Below are positions 10,045-19,120 of a stretch of 52,125 nucleotides of DNA, in pieces. Under the pieces are notes generated by a model. It was given only the letters and a program-made list of their open reading frames with translations. It was not told the DNA's origin and did not search any database. Origin of the DNA: Pandoraea sp. (GTDB lineage: Bacteria > Pseudomonadota > Gammaproteobacteria > Burkholderiales > Burkholderiaceae). The DNA is taken from the NCBI GenBank assembly GCA_031291335.1, contig JARLJF010000131.1:1-52125 (forward strand), in the 5' to 3' direction. Within the stretch, counting starts at the first letter, position 1, and every line of letters starts with the position of its first letter. The position numbers were made by a program, and so were the translations under genes.

Positions 10045-10971
10045 ATGACCACCGCCAAACCCATCAAGCATTACCTTCAGTTTTCGGATCTGACGCTCGA
10101 CGAGTATGACTACGTGCTCGAGCGCACCCGCATCCTCAAGAAAAAATTCAAGAACTACGAGACCTACCACCCGCTGCACGACCGCACGCTGGCGATGATT
10201 TTCGAGAAAAGCTCGACTCGCACGCGTCTGTCGTTCGAAGCCGGGATTCACCAGTTGGGCGGCCACGCCGTGTTCCTTAACACGCGCGACACGCAGCTCG
10301 GCCGGGGCGAGCCGATCGAAGACGCGGCCCAGGTGATCTCGCGCATGACCGACATCATCATGATCCGTACGTTCGGTCAGGAGATCATCGAGCGCTTCGC
10401 GCAGCACTCCCGCGTGCCCGTGATCAATGGCCTGACCAACGAGTACCACCCGTGTCAGGTGCTAGCGGACATCTTCACGTATTACGAGCATCGCGGCCCG
10501 ATCAAGGGCAAGACCGTGACGTGGATCGGCGACGCCAACAACATGTCGTATACCTGGATTCAGGCCGCCGAGATCTTCGGCTTCCAGGTCAATGTCTCGA
10601 CGCCGCCGGGCTACCGCCTCGATCAGGCAATGGTGGCGGAATCGAGCCGTCCGTTCGTGCGTGAGTTCGACGACCCGCGCGAAGCCTGCGAAGGCGCCGA
10701 TCTCGTGTCGACCGACGTGTGGACGAGCATGGGTTACGAAGCGGAAAACGAGGCACGCAAGGCTGCTTTCGCTCAATGGTGCGTGAACGCCGATCTCATG
10801 CAACGCGCCAAGCCAGATGCCTTGTTCATGCACTGCCTGCCCGCTCACCGCGGTGAAGAAGTGTCGGCTGACGTGATCGACGGGGCGCAAAGCGTCGTCT
10901 GGGACGAAGCCGAGAACCGTCTGCACGTGCAGAAGGCGCTCATGGAGTTCCTGATGCTGGGTCGCGTGTAA
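10045..10971 (+). CDS. argF: Ornithine carbamoyltransferase
   Basis: ArgF makes citrulline from ornithine and carbamoyl phosphate in arginine synthesis. The 308-residue protein has the carbamoyl-phosphate site FEKSSTRTRLSFE, the GRGEPIEDAA loop, HPCQVLADI, and the ornithine-side MHCLPAHRGEEVS near the end. The ATG at 10045 gives the usual N-terminus (MTTAKPIKHYLQFSDLT); the open frame extends 24 codons further but without family support. A stem-loop follows the stop. Confidence 0.97.
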   Translation: MTTAKPIKHYLQFSDLTLDEYDYVLERTRILKKKFKNYETYHPLHDRTLAMIFEKSSTRTRLSFEAGIHQLGGHAVFLNTRDTQLGRGEPIEDAAQVISRMTDIIMIRTFGQEIIERFAQHSRVPVINGLTNEYHPCQVLADIFTYYEHRGPIKGKTVTWIGDANNMSYTWIQAAEIFGFQVNVSTPPGYRLDQAMVAESSRPFVREFDDPREACEGADLVSTDVWTSMGYEAENEARKAAFAQWCVNADLMQRAKPDALFMHCLPAHRGEEVSADVIDGAQSVVWDEAENRLHVQKALMEFLMLGRV

Positions 10972-11364
10972 TACCGCCGGCCCGACAACGCCCGGATTGA
11001 CGCCATGTCATCCGGGCGGCGTTGCAAGCACTGAACCCGCTTCAAGTCACCCCTTCCCCCCTCTCCCGCCTCCCCCTCCCCACCGTATCGTCGTCGCCCA
11101 TCGCGATTCGCGTTCCGCTATCATCGCTGACGCGCCGCAGTCACTCGTTGACGGCCGCTTCATGGCAACACGGCGCAGTCCGGACCGTCCATCAGAACAT
11201 TCCAGAATTTGCACCACAACAGGGCAAATTCGTTGTGCATCGCACAAAAATGCGCCGGATGGCCGTCTGAAACGTGCTAGCATGAATTGACGCTTGTCCC
11301 ATTGAGGGCAGGCATTTCGACCCTTCATCGCGACTTTCCATCGCATTCGACACCGCATTCGGTC
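10972..11364. other. Intergenic region argF-ppnP
   Basis: No gene is supported in these 393 bases. A perfect 8-bp stem CGCCCGGA / TCCGGGCG (10989-10996 and 11011-11018), with an inner TGAC/GTCA, probably caps the argF mRNA but has no T-run. A C-rich pyrimidine tract covers about 11047-11090. A short inverted repeat TTGTGC-ATC-GCACAA lies at 11233-11247, upstream of a TAGCAT (11278-11283) that could be the ppnP -10. Confidence 0.4.
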
Positions 11365-11688
11365 ATGACGCAAAACGCAACGCAGTTCGACAACGTTTCC
11401 GTAATCAAGCGCGCCAACACTTATTTCGACGGCAAGTGCGTTTCGCACACCGTGCTGTTCCCGGACGGTACGCGCAAGACGCTGGGAGTGATCTTCCCGG
11501 CCACGCTCCAGTTCGGTACCGATGCCCCCGAAATCATGGAAGTCACGGGCGGCCGTTGCCGCATCCGTTTGGCCGGTCAGACCGAGTGGCAGGAATATGC
11601 CGCGGGTCAGCAGTTCTCCGTGCCGGGCAATAGCAAGTTCGATATCGAGGTCGTAGAGACGCTCGATTACGTTTGCCACTACGGCTAA
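11365..11688 (+). CDS. ppnP: Pyrimidine/purine nucleoside phosphorylase (YaiE/PpnP family)
   Basis: The 107-residue protein is a single cupin domain with [41 protein letters not shown] and [13 protein letters not shown], all typical of PpnP (formerly DUF1255). Characterised members phosphorolyse diverse nucleosides. The ATG at 11365 matches the normal family start; 26 more open codons upstream are not family-like. No strong ribosome-binding site is seen. Confidence 0.92.
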   Translation: MTQNATQFDNVSVIKRANTYFDGKCVSHTVLFPDGTRKTLGVIFPATLQFGTDAPEIMEVTGGRCRIRLAGQTEWQEYAAGQQFSVPGNSKFDIEVVETLDYVCHYG

Positions 11689-11712
11689 CCGACTGGCCAG
11701 CATCGCGACGGC

Positions 11713-13236
11713 GTGGAACCTTCCGCGCCATCGCCCTCTCGGCCGGTTCAGCGCGGCCCGGCGCCGCTACTCACTATGTCGCGTCTGCCCCCCGAATCCG
11801 CCGACAATGCTGCCGGTGATACCTCTTCCTCCTCCGCTTCGCCTGCCGATGAGCGGGCCGCAATCTCGCCCTCTCTGAACGCCAGTCCCGGCACCCCACC
11901 TGCGCACACAGTGAACGGCACGAGTACCGATCTCGAGCCGACCGACGTGCCGCTGCTTCCGCCAGACGGGCTTACCCGGCCGGCGCGAACCGGTAAAGCC
12001 GCCAAGAAAGCCGCGACACCTCGCGCACGCAAGCGCACGCCCGACACCGACGCCACGGACGATAGCGACGACGCCATCGCCGCCAAAGGCAGCGCGGGTA
12101 CGTCAGACGGAACGGGCGCCCGCGCGCCCGCCAAAGCTCCAAATTCGTCCCGCAGCCGCCGCGGCAGCCCGAAGCGAAAAGGTATCGATCTGGGCCTGCA
12201 AGGGGGTGGCGCTCACGGCGCATACACGTGGGGTGTGCTCGATAAACTGCTCGAAGACGGACGTCTCGAGTTCGAAGGCATTAGCGGCGCGTCTGCGGGC
12301 ACGATGAACGCTGTAGTGCTCGCGCACGGCTTGCTCGACCGTCCGGGCGTCGATCCGCGCGAGAAAGCGCGCGAATCGCTGCATAGCTTCTGGCTCGGCG
12401 TGTCACAGGCCGGCTCGTCGGCAACGGCCTGGGCGCAGACGGTCTTCAGTTGGCTCAACGGCCGTCCGACCGAGTACCCGGTCTGGCACGACTGGATGCA
12501 GAGCATGCAGCAATGGATGATGCCGTTCTCGCAGCCGCCGGCCGAAATCAATCCGCTACGCACCGTGCTCGAAGCGCAGGTCGATTTCGAGCGTCTGCGC
12601 GAGAGTACGGCGACGCATCTGTTCGTGTCCGCGACCAACATCCGCACCGGCAATATCCGCATCTTCCGCACGCACGAAATCACGCTCGACGTGGCGATGG
12701 CGTCGGCGTGTCTGCCGTGGCTGTTCAAACCGGTGAAGATCGACGAAGACTTTTACTGGGACGGTGGCTATCTGGGCAATCCACCGCTCTACCCGTTCTA
12801 TTACGAGACGCTCACGAGCGACATCCTGATCGTTCACATCAACCCGATCGAGCGCAAGGAAAAGCCGGTGCTGCCGGGGCAGATCATGAACCGTGTGAAT
12901 GAAATCACGTTCAACGCGTCGCTGCAGCGGGAATTTCGCGCCATCTCATTCGTGCACAAACTGCTCGACGAAGGATGGCTCAAGCCGGAGTACCGCAAGC
13001 GTCTGAAGTACCCGCTGATTCACTCGATTCGTGCGGACAAGGAGCTGTACGATCTGTCCTCGTCGACGAAATTCGTCACCGACTGGAATTTCCTCACGAC
13101 GCTGCGTGACCGTGGCCGTGAGGCGGCGAGCCGATGGCTCGAAGCGCACTTCGCAGACGTCGGCGTGCGCTCCACCGTCGATTTGCGGCGCGACTATTTG
13201 CAGCGTCTCCCGGACGCCACTGCCATCAAAGCATGA
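11713..13236 (+). CDS. Patatin-like phospholipase family protein with long disordered N-terminus
   Basis: The catalytic domain begins near residue 155: oxyanion loop [14 protein letters not shown], nucleophile Ser in [12 protein letters not shown] (about residue 194), and Asp in [10 protein letters not shown] (about residue 350), forming the patatin Ser-Asp dyad. The preceding 150 residues are rich in Ser, Pro, Ala and Thr, with a Lys/Arg cluster ([14 protein letters not shown]), and look disordered. The start is GTG at 11713; an ATG at 11776 is a fair alternative. No signal peptide is seen. The substrate is unknown (phospholipid or another ester). The 3' end overlaps murB by 11 nt on the opposite strand. 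Confidence 0.85.
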   Translation: MEPSAPSPSRPVQRGPAPLLTMSRLPPESADNAAGDTSSSSASPADERAAISPSLNASPGTPPAHTVNGTSTDLEPTDVPLLPPDGLTRPARTGKAAKKAATPRARKRTPDTDATDDSDDAIAAKGSAGTSDGTGARAPAKAPNSSRSRRGSPKRKGIDLGLQGGGAHGAYTWGVLDKLLEDGRLEFEGISGASAGTMNAVVLAHGLLDRPGVDPREKARESLHSFWLGVSQAGSSATAWAQTVFSWLNGRPTEYPVWHDWMQSMQQWMMPFSQPPAEINPLRTVLEAQVDFERLRESTATHLFVSATNIRTGNIRIFRTHEITLDVAMASACLPWLFKPVKIDEDFYWDGGYLGNPPLYPFYYETLTSDILIVHINPIERKEKPVLPGQIMNRVNEITFNASLQREFRAISFVHKLLDEGWLKPEYRKRLKYPLIHSIRADKELYDLSSSTKFVTDWNFLTTLRDRGREAASRWLEAHFADVGVRSTVDLRRDYLQRLPDATAIKA

Positions 13237-14242
13237 GCGGCTCGGGCTCGAGCGAGACGCCGAAACGCTCCTGCACGCTGGCCTGCACGGCACGCGCGAG
13301 CGCCACGATATCGGCCCCGCTCGCGCCGCCGCGATTCACGAGCACCAACGCCTGACGCTCATGCACGCCCGCCTGACCGAGCGACTTGCCGCGCCACCCG
13401 CACTGGTCGATCAGCCAACCCGCCGCGACCTTCCAGGTGCCATCCGGCTGAGCGTAGCCGACCGTCTGCGGGAACCGCTCACGCAGGCCGGCAAACGTCG
13501 TCGCATCCACGACAGGATTCTTGAAAAAACTACCCGCGTTGCCGAGTTCAAGCGGATCGGGCAGCTTGCGACGGCGAATGTCGGCCACCGCGTCGAAGAT
13601 CTGTCGCGCGTTCGGCGAGTCGATGCCCGCCTCGGCGAGCGTGCGCGATACGTCCGCATAGCCGGTGACCGGTTGCCACGGCTGCGGCAGCCGCAGCGTC
13701 ACGGCAACGATGATGTAACGCCCCGGTTCGCGCTTGAACAGCGAATCGCGATACCCGAACGCGCAGGCCTCGCGCGTGATCGTGACGAACGTACCCGTGG
13801 TCGTATCGAGCGCGCGCACTTGCGCAAAGCGTTCGGCCAGCTCCAGCCCGTAGGCGCCGATGTTCTGAATCGGCGCGGCGCCCAGCGTGCCCGGAATCAG
13901 CGCAAGGTTCTCCAGGCCCGGACAGTCCTGCGAGAGCGTCCAGTCGACGAACTCGTGCCAAACCTCGCCAGCGCCGCCGCGCACGTAGCGCGCATGCGCA
14001 TCGTCGGCGAGCCGTTCGCGCCCGCGAATGGCCATTCGGAAGACGACCCCGTCGAAGTCACGCGTGAGCACCACGTTGCTACCGCCGCCAAGTACCAGAC
14101 GCGGCAGGCCCGCCAGTGCCGGCATGGCCAACGCCTCAATGAGCGCCGCCTCGCTGTCGATCGTCACGACGAAGCGTGCCGTGGCCGGCAGGCCGAAGGT
14201 ATTGAGTTCGCGCAGACTGACGTCGCGTTGCAACTGGGGCAT
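13226..14242 (-). CDS. murB: UDP-N-acetylmuramate dehydrogenase
   Basis: MurB reduces the enolpyruvyl group of UDP-GlcNAc-enolpyruvate to give UDP-MurNAc, using FAD and NADPH. The 338-residue protein starts [15 protein letters not shown] and shows the FAD loop [20 protein letters not shown], the FGYRDSLFK block with the catalytic Ser, and GSFFKNPVV. Length fits the E. coli-type (type I) enzyme. It converges with the patatin-like gene with an 11-bp overlap and is divergent from yajQ. A minus-strand TATAAT at 14352-14347 may be its -10. Confidence 0.96.
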   Translation of the reverse strand: MPQLQRDVSLRELNTFGLPATARFVVTIDSEAALIEALAMPALAGLPRLVLGGGSNVVLTRDFDGVVFRMAIRGRERLADDAHARYVRGGAGEVWHEFVDWTLSQDCPGLENLALIPGTLGAAPIQNIGAYGLELAERFAQVRALDTTTGTFVTITREACAFGYRDSLFKREPGRYIIVAVTLRLPQPWQPVTGYADVSRTLAEAGIDSPNARQIFDAVADIRRRKLPDPLELGNAGSFFKNPVVDATTFAGLRERFPQTVGYAQPDGTWKVAAGWLIDQCGWRGKSLGQAGVHERQALVLVNRGGASGADIVALARAVQASVQERFGVSLEPEPLML

Positions 14243-14476
14243 GAAGTATGGAAAAGTCAGTGGACGCCGCCGTGCCGGACATCGCCCGGAAGGGACGCGG
14301 GACCGACGGCTGAATTACAATGTCGGGCGAAAGAATTTTGCGCATCATTATACCGGCCGCGCGGCCGTACCCCGCGCCGCCCGGCAAGCCCGGACGGGCA
14401 TGCTTGTCGCCGCCGAATCAACCCGGCACGTCCGGCGTGCCATTTTCACGAACCGTTTGCATTTCAGGAGAGCCAG

Positions 14477-14962
14477 ATGCCATCGTTTGACGTGGTTAGC
14501 GAAGCCAACATGGTAGAGGTCAAGAACGCCATCGAGCAGGCCAACAAGGAAGTCTCGACGCGATTTGACTTCAAGGGATCGGACTCGCGCGTTGAGCACA
14601 AGGAGCAGGAACTCACGCTCTTCGCCGACGACAACTTCAAGCTCGAACAAGTCACGCAGGTGCTCGTCAGCAAGATGGCCAAGCGTAACGTGGACGTGCG
14701 CTTCCTCGACTACGGCAAGGTCGAGAAGATCAGCGGCGACAAGGTCAAACAGGTCGTCAAGGTGAAGAAGGGCGTCGAAGGCGACCTGGCCAAGAAGATC
14801 GTGCGCCTGATCAAGGACAGCAAGATGAAGGTGCAGGCGAGCATCCAGGGCGACAGCGTGCGTATCTCGGGCGCCAAGCGCGACGACCTGCAAAGCGCCA
14901 TGGCGCTGCTGCGCAAAGACGTGACCGACACCCCGCTCGACTTCAACAACTTCCGCGACTGA
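14477..14962 (+). CDS. YajQ family nucleotide-binding protein (DUF520)
   Basis: The 161-residue sequence [26 protein letters not shown] and the C-terminal LDFNNFRD are the full YajQ signature. YajQ proteins have two ferredoxin-like domains; some Xanthomonas and Pseudomonas members bind cyclic di-GMP, others RNA or nucleotides. AGGAG lies 9 nt before the ATG. The upstream open frame antisense to murB is not part of the gene. A terminator follows, so it is monocistronic. Confidence 0.95.
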   Translation: MPSFDVVSEANMVEVKNAIEQANKEVSTRFDFKGSDSRVEHKEQELTLFADDNFKLEQVTQVLVSKMAKRNVDVRFLDYGKVEKISGDKVKQVVKVKKGVEGDLAKKIVRLIKDSKMKVQASIQGDSVRISGAKRDDLQSAMALLRKDVTDTPLDFNNFRD

Positions 14963-14978
14963 CCCGCGCGGCAGGCAC

Positions 14979-15009
14979 AAAAAACCCGCAGACTCGCTGC
15001 GGGTTTTTT
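14979..15009. terminator. Rho-independent terminator after yajQ
   Basis: The stem ACCCGCAG / CTGCGGGT with a 5-nt loop is flanked by an A-run and a T-run, so it could act for yajQ and for the convergent plsY. Confidence 0.93.
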
Positions 15010-15058
15010 ATTGTCCGAAACCGGCCCAACGTGAGCCGGCATGACTTGCCTGACGGCC

Positions 15059-15661
15059 TTACTTCTTCTGTCCGATGCGGCTTTCCTTGCCCGCAATCAG
15101 CTTGCCGATGTTCCCACGGTGCCGGTAAATCAGCAGCATCGCCATGACGATCACGGCCGGGGCATAGGGCCCGAAACCGAACATGAACACGTAATACAGC
15201 GGTGCGAACACGGCGGACACCAGCGCGGCGAGTGACGAGTAGTGGAAGAAGATCGCGATGATAAGCCACGTCGCCATCACCGCCAGCCCCAGAATCGGGT
15301 CGATGGCAAACAACACACCGGCCGCCGTCGCCACGCCTTTGCCACCTGCGAAGCGCAGGAAGATCGGGTACAGATGGCCGATGAAGACCGCGAGAGCCAC
15401 GGCCGACAGACCGAAGTCGCCCACGCCCCACGCGTCGGCGAAGCGTTCCGCGAGAAACACCGCCAGCCAGCCCTTGAAAGCGTCGCCGATCAGCGTGAGC
15501 ACGGCAGCCTTCTTGTTGCCGGAGCGCAGCACGTTCGTGGCGCCCGGGTTGCCCGAGCCGTAACTGCGGGGATCAGCGAGTCCCATCGTGCGGCTAACGA
15601 CCACCGCAAATGGCACCGAGCCGATCAGATACGCGAGAACGATAAAAACCAGTGTGGCCAT
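15059..15661 (-). CDS. plsY: Glycerol-3-phosphate acyltransferase PlsY
   Basis: PlsY transfers an acyl group from acyl-phosphate to glycerol 3-phosphate at the inner membrane, starting phospholipid synthesis. The 200-residue protein has five to six hydrophobic helices and the conserved loops [26 protein letters not shown] and a late [14 protein letters not shown], which match the three PlsY motifs. The start gives the usual [19 protein letters not shown]. Confidence 0.95.
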   Translation of the reverse strand: MATLVFIVLAYLIGSVPFAVVVSRTMGLADPRSYGSGNPGATNVLRSGNKKAAVLTLIGDAFKGWLAVFLAERFADAWGVGDFGLSAVALAVFIGHLYPIFLRFAGGKGVATAAGVLFAIDPILGLAVMATWLIIAIFFHYSSLAALVSAVFAPLYYVFMFGFGPYAPAVIVMAMLLIYRHRGNIGKLIAGKESRIGQKK

Positions 15662-15789
15662 GAACTTCGAGTGTGAGCAGGATTTGTGTTGGCCGCCATT
15701 CTACTTGACCCGCCCGGTCGCCCCATTCTGGCAAACACGGGGTTGCGCCTGGGCGCAAAGTGCCGGGCAAGCGGCGGTGTTTTCAGACG

Positions 15790-16284
15790 TTATTCGTCGC
15801 TCAACGCGCACGTCACCGGCTTCGCCGCCAACGTGTTGAGCAGCACCGGCGGCGCGATGCCAATGAGATAGCCGCGTCGTCCGCCATTGATGAAAATCTG
15901 CGGCAGATCGAGAATCGACGCCTCGACATACACCGTCATGGCCCGCTTGGTGCCAAACGGCGAGGTGCCCCCCACCATATAACCGGAGTGACGCTGAGCG
16001 ACCTCCGGCTTGCAGGGTTCCACGCGCTTCGCACCGATCTGGCGCGCGAGGTTTTTCGTCGAAACGGTGCGGTCGCCGTGCATGAGCACGATCATCGGCC
16101 GGGCTTTTTCGTCTTCCATGACGAGGGTCTTGACGACGGCATGCTCGTCCACGCCGAGCTGACGTGCCGATTCACCGGTGCCGCCATGATCGACGTACTC
16201 GTAGACATGTTCTGTGAACGCCACTTTTTTCTGCTTCAGAAACTGCGTGGCGGGCGTTTCCGAGACGTGTTTGGTCTTGCTCAT
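15790..16284 (-). CDS. ybaK: YbaK/EbsC family aminoacyl-tRNA deacylase
   Basis: A 164-residue protein with the YbaK/ProXp fold: TPATQFLKQKKVAF, a VVKTLVMED block with the key Lys, and SGYMVGGTSPFGTKR, the GGTSPFGxK motif typical of the Cys-tRNA(Pro) deacylase YbaK. It would hydrolyse mischarged Cys-tRNA(Pro). It is separated from plsY by 128 nt on the same strand and is divergent from the following acyl-CoA synthetase-like gene. Confidence 0.92.
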   Translation of the reverse strand: MSKTKHVSETPATQFLKQKKVAFTEHVYEYVDHGGTGESARQLGVDEHAVVKTLVMEDEKARPMIVLMHGDRTVSTKNLARQIGAKRVEPCKPEVAQRHSGYMVGGTSPFGTKRAMTVYVEASILDLPQIFINGGRRGYLIGIAPPVLLNTLAAKPVTCALSDE

Positions 16285-16386
16285 GGGCGCCTATTGTAAT
16301 GAAACGCATCGCAACTGCGGTCCCGGAATGCGTGCATGGCCTGTCGTCCCCGACCGCCCGTACGCTGCCCCGGCACGTCACCCGCA

Positions 16387-16392
16387 TTACAA
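16387..16392 (+). promoter_or_regulatory. -10-like element of the acyl-CoA synthetase-like gene
   Basis: TACAAT ends 7 nt before the ATG at 16400, so transcription from it would begin at about the first base of the start codon (leaderless). No clear -35 is visible. Confidence 0.35.
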
Positions 16393-16399
16393 TGCCGCC

Positions 16400-17965
16400 A
16401 TGTCCGCCCCTACCGACACTTCGCCTCAAGACACCTTCGCCGCCACGCTGCTGGCGAATCTGCCCGCGCGCATCGACACCCTGCCCGCGCGTATCGCCGC
16501 GCAAACGCCCGCTCGCATCGCGCTGATCGACGACTTCGGCCGTCTGACCTACGGCGAACTGGCGCGCGCCGTGACCGCTTGCGCCGATCGGTTGCGCAAG
16601 CATGGCGTACGCGGAGGCGATCGCGTGATGATCGTTGGCGAGAACGGCATCGCGTATGTGGTGCTGCTGCTCGCCGTGGCTTCGCTGGACGCCTGGCCGC
16701 TGCTGAGCAACGCGCGACTCTCGCCCACGGAGCTAGGCGTCATTCGCGACCACGCGCAGCCACGCTGCACGATCTACACGATCGACGCATCGCCCGACGC
16801 CGCCGCACATGCCCGCGCGGATGCGGCCAAGATCGTCTGGACCGAACTCGCCCTGGGAGCCATCGCGGCGTCTGACGTTGATCCCGACAGCGCTACCGAA
16901 CCGGTGCAGACCGATCCGGCAGCACAATGCGCAGCGCTCATCTACACCACAGGCACGACCGGCACACCGAAGGGCGTGCGTCTCTCGCATCGCAATCTGA
17001 TGTTCATCGCGGCGGTGTCCAGCACGCTACGGCGCGTCGGTGCCGACGACATCGCCTACGGTGTGTTGCCGATCTCGCATGTCTATGGGCTGACGTCCGT
17101 GTGTCTCGGCACGCTGTACGCCGGCGGCACGCTGCGTCTGGCCGCACGTTTCACCCCCGAGGCGGTACTCGACTCGCTCGCTCACGATGGGCTGACGATC
17201 CTGCAAGGCGTGCCGGCCATGCATGCGCGCCTGATGGCCTATGTCGCGACGCAGGGCGCATCGCTCGTCGCGCCGCGTCTGCGCTTCGTCTACTCGGGGG
17301 GCTCACCGCTCGACGCCGCGCTCAAGGCGCGTGTCGAAGCCTTCTACGGCCTGCCGATTCACAACGGCTACGGACTGACGGAGAGCAGCCCGACCGTCTC
17401 GCAAACGCTGCTCGACGCCCCGCGCGACGATTGCGCCGTGGGTCCGGCGATCCCGGGCGTGGCGGTGCGCATCGTGGGGCACGACGCACAGGATCTGCCC
17501 GACGGCGAGGTGGGCGAACTCTGGGTACGCGGCCCGAACGTGATGCTCGGGTACTACCGCGCGCCGGAACTCACAGCCGCCACGGTGACCGCAGACGGCT
17601 GGTTACGCACCGGCGATCTTGCCCGTCGCACGTCCGACGGCGCGCTCTTCCTTGCGGGACGCGCCAAGGAACTCATCATCCACTCCGGCTTCAACGTCTA
17701 CCCGCTCGAAGTCGAGCAGGCACTGGCGAGTCACCCGGACGTGCTTCAGGCCGCCGTGCTCGGACGTCCCGAAGAAGGCAACGAGCAGGTCGTCGCGTTC
17801 GTGGAAGCACGCCCGGGCCATGCGATCGACGTGGCATCGCTGGCCGCCTGGGCAGCGACGCGCCTGGCGCCGTACAAGCGTCCCGCGCAGATTCGCGTGC
17901 TGGACGCCCTGCCCGCCGCCTCGACGGGCAAGGTGCTCAAGCACAAGCTGAAAGCGTTGCTTTGA
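16400..17965 (+). CDS. AMP-dependent acyl-CoA synthetase/ligase
   Basis: A 521-residue adenylate-forming enzyme that would activate a carboxylic acid as acyl-AMP and then as acyl-CoA. The core motifs are present in order: A3 YTTGTTGTPKGVRLSHRN, A5 NGYGLTESSP, A7 GDLARR, A8 KELIIHSGFNVYPLEVE, and the catalytic Lys in STGKVLKHKLK. The substrate cannot be set; general similarity is to medium/long-chain fatty acyl- and malonyl-CoA synthetases. The ATG at 16400 is chosen because the 62 codons upstream overlap ybaK on the other strand and its promoter. Confidence 0.85.
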   Translation: MSAPTDTSPQDTFAATLLANLPARIDTLPARIAAQTPARIALIDDFGRLTYGELARAVTACADRLRKHGVRGGDRVMIVGENGIAYVVLLLAVASLDAWPLLSNARLSPTELGVIRDHAQPRCTIYTIDASPDAAAHARADAAKIVWTELALGAIAASDVDPDSATEPVQTDPAAQCAALIYTTGTTGTPKGVRLSHRNLMFIAAVSSTLRRVGADDIAYGVLPISHVYGLTSVCLGTLYAGGTLRLAARFTPEAVLDSLAHDGLTILQGVPAMHARLMAYVATQGASLVAPRLRFVYSGGSPLDAALKARVEAFYGLPIHNGYGLTESSPTVSQTLLDAPRDDCAVGPAIPGVAVRIVGHDAQDLPDGEVGELWVRGPNVMLGYYRAPELTAATVTADGWLRTGDLARRTSDGALFLAGRAKELIIHSGFNVYPLEVEQALASHPDVLQAAVLGRPEEGNEQVVAFVEARPGHAIDVASLAAWAATRLAPYKRPAQIRVLDALPAASTGKVLKHKLKALL

Positions 17966-17972
17966 TGGCGGA

Positions 17973-17994
17973 GCGCGGGCATTTTCCCCCGCGC
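17973..17994. terminator. GC-rich hairpin between convergent genes
   Basis: The stem GCGCGGG / CCCGCGC with an 8-nt loop lies between the ligase and xerD stops. It lacks a T-run, so termination by it is uncertain. Confidence 0.4.
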
Positions 17995-18001
17995 GCCCTG
18001 A

Positions 18002-19120
18002 TCACCCTCGCGGATGATGCTGCGCGTGCAGCGACTTGAGGCGCTCGCGCGCGACGTGCGTGTAAATCTGCGTGGTGGAAATATCGGAGTGACCGAGCAA
18101 CAACTGCACCACGCGCAGATCGGCGCCGTGATTGATCAGATGGGTCGCAAACGCGTGACGAAGCGTGTGCGGTGAGAGCGGCGCACGAATATCGGCCTGC
18201 AACGCGTAGCGTTTGATCAGATACCAGAACGCCTGCCGTGTCATGCCCTCGCCACGTTGCGTGACGAACAACGTGTCACAGGCGCGGCCATTGAGCAGCA
18301 CCCCACGGCTCTCGGCCAGATAGCGCGTGAGCCACCCATTGGCCTCTTCGCCGAACGGCACCAGCCGCTCCTTCGCGCCCTTGCCGAAAATGCGCAGCAC
18401 GCCTTCGTTCAATCCCACTTCGATGGTCTTGAGCGCGACCAGCTCCGACACGCGAAGCCCGCTCGCATACATCACCTCCAGCATCGCGCGATCGCGCAGA
18501 CCGAGCGGCTGCGTCAGGTCGGGGGCGCCCAGCAGTGCCTCGACCTGTGCTTCGGACAACGTCGAAGGCAGCCGCTGCGCTCGCTTGGCAGACGCGATGC
18601 GCAAACACGGGTCCTGCTGCACGATGTGCTCGCGCAGCGCCCACTGATAGAAGCGCTTGAAGACGGACAGACGGCGGTTCACGCTGCTCGCCAGACTATC
18701 GCGACGCCACGCCAGATAGGCAGAGAGCGCAGCCTCATCGACACCATCGAGCGCGGTTTCGCGCTTGGCCGCCAGCCATTCCGCGAACAGGCGCAGATCG
18801 CGACGGTAAGCGTCGAGCGTGTTGCGCGAGAGGCCGTCTTCGAGCCAGATCGTGTCGCAGAACTGGTCGATGAGCGTGATGCTGCGCAGGTACACGGCGC
18901 TGTCGGGATCGAATTCGAGCGGGGCCGACGGGTCTTCGTCGGGGTCATTGTGAGCGGCGAGAGCGGCGTGGTCCGCTTGATCCGAATGATCGGTGTCGAG
19001 CGCTGCCTGCTCGAACGGCTCGTCAGCGTCGTCGAACGCGTCGAGACGGCTGTCGTTCAGGGTGTCGGCGTCATCCGGTAGCGCCTCGTTGCCGGTTGCC
19101 TTGCGTGCGCGCGTGCTCAA
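18002..19120 (-). CDS. xerD: Site-specific tyrosine recombinase XerD
   Basis: XerD, with XerC, resolves chromosome dimers at dif. The catalytic set is visible: Arg in YASGLRVSELVAL, HxxR in SPHTLRHAFATHLI, His in LLGHSDISTTQIY and the Tyr of IYTHV. The N-terminal SAM-like domain begins near YLRSITLIDQF. With the TTG start at 19120, which overlaps the queG stop and has AAGGAG upstream, the protein is 372 residues and carries a 75-residue, very Asp/Glu-rich extension. A GTG at 18895 would give 297 residues, the normal XerD length, but has no visible ribosome-binding site. Confidence 0.9.
   Translation of the reverse strand: MSTRARKATGNEALPDDADTLNDSRLDAFDDADEPFEQAALDTDHSDQADHAALAAHNDPDEDPSAPLEFDPDSAVYLRSITLIDQFCDTIWLEDGLSRNTLDAYRRDLRLFAEWLAAKRETALDGVDEAALSAYLAWRRDSLASSVNRRLSVFKRFYQWALREHIVQQDPCLRIASAKRAQRLPSTLSEAQVEALLGAPDLTQPLGLRDRAMLEVMYASGLRVSELVALKTIEVGLNEGVLRIFGKGAKERLVPFGEEANGWLTRYLAESRGVLLNGRACDTLFVTQRGEGMTRQAFWYLIKRYALQADIRAPLSPHTLRHAFATHLINHGADLRVVQLLLGHSDISTTQIYTHVARERLKSLHAQHHPRG

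Noticed and set aside
11047..11090. The C-rich pyrimidine tract as a functional element (e.g. Rho site).
   Set aside because: C-rich composition after argF could fit a Rho site, but the tract alone is not specific and no further evidence is visible.
13031..14962. A 643-codon plus-strand open frame that spans the end of the patatin-like gene, all of murB in antisense, and yajQ.
   Set aside because: Only the last 161 codons are YajQ. The rest is Arg-rich sequence antisense to murB with no family features, a normal effect of high GC.
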